This document shows positions 60,263-64,000 of a stretch of 64,000 nucleotides of DNA, in pieces. The notes under the pieces are model-generated. The model searched no databases. It was not told the DNA's origin and saw nothing but the letters and a program-made list of their open reading frames with translations. A program made the position numbers and the translations under genes. The DNA comes from Staphylococcus sp. GSSP0090 (GTDB lineage Bacteria > Bacillota > Bacilli > Staphylococcales > Staphylococcaceae), in contig NZ_JACBFD010000019.1 of NCBI RefSeq assembly GCF_013391405.1, positions 90,081 through 154,080 on the forward strand, written 5' to 3'. Position 1 is the stretch's first letter; each line of letters opens with the position of its first letter.

Positions 60263-60389
60263 GGCCTTTTATTTAAACTGTGAACAATAACGTCTCGAAA
60301 ATGCAGTGATGTTTAAATAATTATGCAATGTTATTGTGTTGTAAAAAACATACATCACAAAAAATCATTGTCAGTAAGGGGATATGAAA

Positions 60390-60488
60390 ATGGCTAATAT
60401 TTTGTACAGTAAAAAAGAAATCCAAAAAATTAACTGTTTCACAGGGGGGACTTCCTTTTGGCATATTCGAAAAATCAATTCTATTTAA
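60390..60488 (+). CDS. Possible leader peptide overlapping the sdhC start
   Basis: A 32-codon ORF starting MANILYSKKEIQKINC, with TAAGGGG positioned 8 bp before its ATG. Its stop lies 28 bp inside sdhC in another frame, so ribosomes translating it would pass over the sdhC ribosome site and TTG. It may be a coupling or regulatory leader, or chance. No family known. Confidence 0.35.
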   Translation: MANILYSKKEIQKINCFTGGTSFWHIRKINSI

Positions 60489-61069
60489 GACGCTTACATT
60501 CTTTGCTAGGCGTAATACCAATAGGTGGATTCTTATTAGTTCATTTACTTGTTAACCATCAGGCAACACAGGGTGAAGCCGCGTTTAACAAGGCAGCTGG
60601 ATTTATGGAATCTTTACCTTTTTTAATTGCATTGGAATTTATCGTTATTTATATTCCAATTCTATATCATGCGGTTTACGGCGTACATATTGCCTTTACG
60701 GCAAAGGAGAATGTAGGGCATTATTCTACATTTAGAAACTGGATGTTTTTATTACAACGTGTGACTGGTGTCATTACATTTATCTTTGTTGCTGTTCATC
60801 TATGGCAAACGCGTATCCAACGTGCGTTAGGACATGAAGTGAACTTTGACATGGTTCATGATATTGTTTCTAATCCAGTTAACCTAATTTTTTACATTGT
60901 AAGTTTATTAGCAGTAACATTCCACTTTGCGAATGGTCTATGGTCATTCTTAGTAACATGGGGTGTTTTACAATCTAAAAAATCTCAACAAATGTTCACA
61001 TGGGTTTCACTTGTAGTGTTCCTAGTAGTTTCTTATATCGGAATCAGTGCAATCTTAGCATTTTTATAA
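60458..61069 (+). CDS. sdhC: Succinate dehydrogenase cytochrome b558 subunit
   Basis: Di-haem membrane anchor of complex II, 203 residues with five helices, of the Bacillus type. Conserved His residues in RRLHSLLG, LLVHLL, LYHAVYG, AVHLWQ and FHFANG supply haem ligands. Start is TTG 60458 with AGGGGGG 8 bp upstream, giving MAYSKNQFYLRRLHS as in other staphylococci. First gene of sdhCAB. Confidence 0.95.
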   Translation: MAYSKNQFYLRRLHSLLGVIPIGGFLLVHLLVNHQATQGEAAFNKAAGFMESLPFLIALEFIVIYIPILYHAVYGVHIAFTAKENVGHYSTFRNWMFLLQRVTGVITFIFVAVHLWQTRIQRALGHEVNFDMVHDIVSNPVNLIFYIVSLLAVTFHFANGLWSFLVTWGVLQSKKSQQMFTWVSLVVFLVVSYIGISAILAFL

Positions 61070-61113
61070 AGTAATATAACTAAGTTTCATATATATTTGA
61101 GGGAGTGACATAT

Positions 61114-62877
61114 ATGGCAGAGAAGAAAATTATTGTTGTCGGTGGAGGACTTGCCGGTCTGATGTCAACAATTAAAGCAGCAGAACAAGGTGCACATGTT
61201 GACTTGTTCTCACTTGTTCCTGTTAAACGATCACACTCTGTTTGTGCACAAGGTGGTATAAACGGAGCGGTAAATACAAAAGGTGAAGGGGATTCACCAT
61301 TAGTACATTTAGATGATACTGTCTATGGTGGAGACTTTTTGGCAAACCAACCGCCAGTTAAAGCAATGACGGAAGCTGCACCACAAATTATCCATTTACT
61401 AGACCGTATGGGTGTAATGTTTAATAGAACGAATGAAGGTCTATTAGACTTTAGACGTTTTGGTGGTACGATGTATCACAGAACAGCGTATGCAGGTGCA
61501 ACGACAGGCCAACAATTACTTTATGCTTTAGATGAACAAGTTCGTAGCTTTGAAGTTGATGGCTTAGTTACTAAGTATGAAGGATGGGAATTCCTAGGTA
61601 TTGTTAAAGATGACGACAATATGGCAAGAGGTATTGTTGCTCAAAATATGACAACATCAGAGATTGAATCATTTGGTTCAGATGCAGTCATTATGGCAAC
61701 AGGAGGTCCTGGTATTATCTTTGGTAAAACGACTAACTCTATGATTAATACAGGGTCAGCTGCTTCCATTGTATACCAACAGGGCGCAATGTATGCAAAT
61801 GGTGAATTTATTCAAATTCATCCGACTGCTATTCCTGGAGATGACAAACTTAGATTAATGAGTGAGTCAGCTCGTGGTGAAGGTGGGCGTATATGGACAT
61901 ATAAAGATGGTAAACCATGGTACTTCTTAGAAGAAAAATATCCAGATTATGGTAACTTAGTACCTCGTGATATCGCAACACGTGAAATCTTTGATGTATG
62001 TGTGAACCAAAAATTAGGTATCAATGGTGAAAACATGGTATACCTTGATTTATCACATAAAGATCCACATGAGTTAGATGTTAAACTTGGTGGTATTATT
62101 GAAATTTATGAAAAATTCACTGGTGACGATCCACGTAAAGTTCCAATGAAGATTTTCCCAGCAGTTCACTATTCAATGGGTGGCTTATATGTCGACTACG
62201 ATCAAATGACAAATATTAAAGGTTTATTTGCAGCTGGTGAGTGTGATTATTCACAACATGGTGGTAATCGTTTAGGCGCGAACTCATTATTATCAGCGAT
62301 ATACGGTGGAACAGTTGCAGGACCAAATGCGGTTGAATACATCTCAAATATTGAAGATTCATATACAGATTTAGATAGTAGCTTTTTTGAAAAACGTGTT
62401 CAGGAAGAGCAAGAAAAATTTGATCAATTACTGAATATGAAAGGCACAGAAAATGCTTATAAACTTCACAGAGAACTTGGTGAAGTGATGACGGCCAATG
62501 TAACAGTTGTTCGTGAAAATAAAACGCTATTAGAAACAGATCGAAAAATTGTTGAATTGATGGAACGTTATCAAAATATAGATATCGAAGATACGCAAAC
62601 TTGGAGTAACCAAGCGGTATTCTTCACACGCCAATTGTGGAATATGTTAGTGCTTGCACGTGTAATTACGATCGGTGCATATAACAGAAACGAATCTCGA
62701 GGTGCACACTACAAACCAGAATTCCCTGATAGAAATGATGAGGAATGGTTGAAAACAACGTTAGCTACGTACCAAGGAAAAACTGAGGCGCCTAAGTTTA
62801 CTTATGAACCAGTGGATATCAGTTTGATACCACCACGTAAACGTGACTACTCTAGTGCGTCAAAAGGAGGTAAATAA
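61114..62877 (+). CDS. sdhA: Succinate dehydrogenase flavoprotein subunit
   Basis: FAD subunit oxidising succinate to fumarate, 587 residues. FAD-binding GGGLAGL (about 10-16), flavin-attachment region SHSVCAQGGINGA (His about 45), substrate residues in HPTAIPG and SARGEGG, and the C-terminal helical domain with NESRGAHYK. ATG 61114 with GAGGGAG 8 bp upstream. sdhB follows after 2 bp. Confidence 0.97.
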   Translation: MAEKKIIVVGGGLAGLMSTIKAAEQGAHVDLFSLVPVKRSHSVCAQGGINGAVNTKGEGDSPLVHLDDTVYGGDFLANQPPVKAMTEAAPQIIHLLDRMGVMFNRTNEGLLDFRRFGGTMYHRTAYAGATTGQQLLYALDEQVRSFEVDGLVTKYEGWEFLGIVKDDDNMARGIVAQNMTTSEIESFGSDAVIMATGGPGIIFGKTTNSMINTGSAASIVYQQGAMYANGEFIQIHPTAIPGDDKLRLMSESARGEGGRIWTYKDGKPWYFLEEKYPDYGNLVPRDIATREIFDVCVNQKLGINGENMVYLDLSHKDPHELDVKLGGIIEIYEKFTGDDPRKVPMKIFPAVHYSMGGLYVDYDQMTNIKGLFAAGECDYSQHGGNRLGANSLLSAIYGGTVAGPNAVEYISNIEDSYTDLDSSFFEKRVQEEQEKFDQLLNMKGTENAYKLHRELGEVMTANVTVVRENKTLLETDRKIVELMERYQNIDIEDTQTWSNQAVFFTRQLWNMLVLARVITIGAYNRNESRGAHYKPEFPDRNDEEWLKTTLATYQGKTEAPKFTYEPVDISLIPPRKRDYSSASKGGK

Positions 62878-62879
62878 TT

Positions 62880-63701
62880 ATGGCAGATACACAAGAAGTA
62901 CATGATGCTCCTACACAAAACGAACAAGATCAACAACCTAGCCAAAAAACAATTAAATTAATTATAAAACGTCAAGATACTGATGAATCAACACCATATA
63001 TGGAAGAATTTGAAATTCCATATAGAGAAAATCTTAACGTGATTGCATGTCTAATGGAAATTAGACGTAATCCAGTTAATAGTAAAGGTGAAAAAACAAC
63101 ACCAGTTATTTGGGACATGAACTGTTTAGAAGAAGTTTGTGGTGCATGTTCTATGGTTATCAACGGTCAGGCAAGACAATCTTGTTCTGCGATTGTTGAC
63201 CAATTAGAACAACCAATCAAATTAGAGCCAATGAGCACGTTCCCAGTTATTCGTGATTTACAAGTTGATCGTACTAGAATGTTTGATAACTTGAAACGTA
63301 TGAAAGCTTGGGTTCCGATTGACGGAACGTATGATTTAGGACCAGGACCTCGTATGCCAGAGAAAAAACGTCAAACAGCATATGAATTATCTAAATGTAT
63401 GACATGTGGCGTTTGTCTGGAAGTTTGCCCTAATGTAACTCAGAAAAATGATTTCGTCGGTGCGCAAGCAATTTCTCAAGTTAGATTGTTTAACTTGCAT
63501 CCAACTGGCTCAATGACTAAAGATGAACGTCTTGAAGCACTTATGGGTGGCGGCGGTTTACAAGCATGTGGTAACTCACAAAACTGTGTGAATGCATGTC
63601 CTAAAGGTATTCCTTTAACTACTTCTATCGCTGCTTTAAATAGAGAAACATCATTCCATATGTTCAAGTCATTCTTTGGTTCAGATCATCAAGTACAATA
63701 A
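62880..63701 (+). CDS. sdhB: Succinate dehydrogenase iron-sulfur subunit
   Basis: 273-residue electron-transfer subunit. [2Fe-2S] cysteines in MNCLEEVCGAC and SC downstream (about 82-105), [4Fe-4S] in CMTCGVCLEVCP (about 178), [3Fe-4S]/[4Fe-4S] in CGNSQNCVNACPKG (about 229). The N-terminus has an unusual Gln/Asp-rich 20-residue lead. AAAGGAGG lies in the sdhA 3' end. Confidence 0.97.
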   Translation: MADTQEVHDAPTQNEQDQQPSQKTIKLIIKRQDTDESTPYMEEFEIPYRENLNVIACLMEIRRNPVNSKGEKTTPVIWDMNCLEEVCGACSMVINGQARQSCSAIVDQLEQPIKLEPMSTFPVIRDLQVDRTRMFDNLKRMKAWVPIDGTYDLGPGPRMPEKKRQTAYELSKCMTCGVCLEVCPNVTQKNDFVGAQAISQVRLFNLHPTGSMTKDERLEALMGGGGLQACGNSQNCVNACPKGIPLTTSIAALNRETSFHMFKSFFGSDHQVQ

Positions 63702-63778
63702 TAAGTGTTAACTTTTTAATAAACTTATTATTTGAAGTCAACAAATGAACAGACAACTTTTGATAAGCATATAATATA

Positions 63779-63832
63779 AGCACTTTCGTGGAATTCATAT
63801 TAAGATGAATTGATGCGAAGGTGCTTTTTTAT
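63779..63832 (+). terminator. sdhCAB terminator
   Basis: AGCACTTTCG pairs with CGAAGGTGCT (one bulge) and ATTCAT with ATGAAT inside, followed by TTTTTT; 78 bp after the sdhB stop. Confidence 0.8.
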
Positions 63833-63902
63833 TTAGCATATTATTAAAAATTATGGCTCTCTGTCAATAACGGTTGGTCTATAAAAAATAAATATATATC
63901 GA

Positions 63903-63942
63903 TACATCAAGCAACTCGATTTTGTTGCTTGATGTATTTTTT
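63903..63942 (+). terminator. Second terminator downstream of sdhB
   Basis: Perfect 13 bp stem ATACATCAAGCAA / TTGCTTGATGTAT, 9-base loop, then TTTTT. What transcript it ends is unclear; no ORF lies between it and the sdhCAB terminator. Confidence 0.75.
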
Positions 63943-64000
63943 ATGTTCTGAGACAAATAATCTAGAAATTATAAGGATTCTATTTCTAAAGTTAATAAAA

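Larger units (their letters stand above)
60134..60457. promoter_or_regulatory. sdhC upstream regulatory region (324 bp)
   Basis: No gene larger than a leader ORF. In order it holds an inverted repeat with iron-box character (60146-60168), an extended -10 TGT-TACAAT (60187-60195), a cre site (60229-60243), a second inverted repeat (60245-60262), and TTGTGTTGTA / TACATCACAA (60334-60360). The true sdhCAB promoter among these is not certain. Confidence 0.55.

Overview
The window is 64 kb of low-GC Firmicute core chromosome. Gene order and protein sequences identify it as Staphylococcus: cydAB, ktrC, rpoY-rnjA, def, pdhABCD, potRABCD, mntH, typA, ylaN, ftsW, pyc, ctaAB/ctaM, the ylb cluster, rpmF, pheST, rnhC, zapA-cvpA-polX-mutS2, trxA, uvrC and sdhCAB. 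The isd haem-uptake locus that lies between rpmF and the trmH-type methyltransferase in S. aureus is absent; a 314-residue M23-like gene sits there instead. This argues for a non-aureus, coagulase-negative species. I cannot name the species from sequence alone.

Layout. 0-4 kb: glutaredoxin-like gene, cytochrome bd oxidase and potassium-channel regulator. 4-8 kb: RNase J1 with RNA polymerase epsilon, a small unknown gene, a candidate small RNA and peptide deformylase. 8-14.5 kb: lipoprotein and pyruvate dehydrogenase. 14.5-20 kb: polyamine transporter and an AuxB-like membrane protein. 20-28 kb: manganese transporter, small membrane proteins, YktB/YktC, TypA and the yla cluster. 28-36.6 kb: FtsW, pyruvate carboxylase and haem A/O synthesis for aa3-type oxidases. 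36.6-45.8 kb: UvrA-like ATPase, CAP protein and the ylb cluster to rpmF. 45.9-51.5 kb: M23-like protein, RNA methyltransferase and T-box-controlled pheST. 51.5-60 kb: nucleic-acid maintenance genes and thioredoxin. 60-64 kb: succinate dehydrogenase.

Function. Central carbon flow (Pdh, Pyc, Sdh) and respiration (CydAB, CtaA/B/M) dominate, with cell-division, translation and repair genes between them. Several control sites can be read directly: a perfect Rex-type operator at cydA, TTTGTGAC-type repeats at cydA and ctaB, a DtxR/MntR-type box on the mntH promoter, a T-box before pheS, and a cre site with iron-box-like inverted repeats before sdhC.

I found no phage, CRISPR array, complete insertion sequence, rRNA or tRNA, and no obviously new multigene system. 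The most interesting signals are non-coding or small: a candidate sRNA near 7.3 kb, a leader ORF overlapping the sdhC start, a large structured repeat between ctaA and ctaB, a nested hairpin between convergent genes at 22.4 kb, a hairpin between cvpA and polX, a UvrA paralogue apparently lacking the UvrB-binding insert, and the M23-like protein without a secretion signal.
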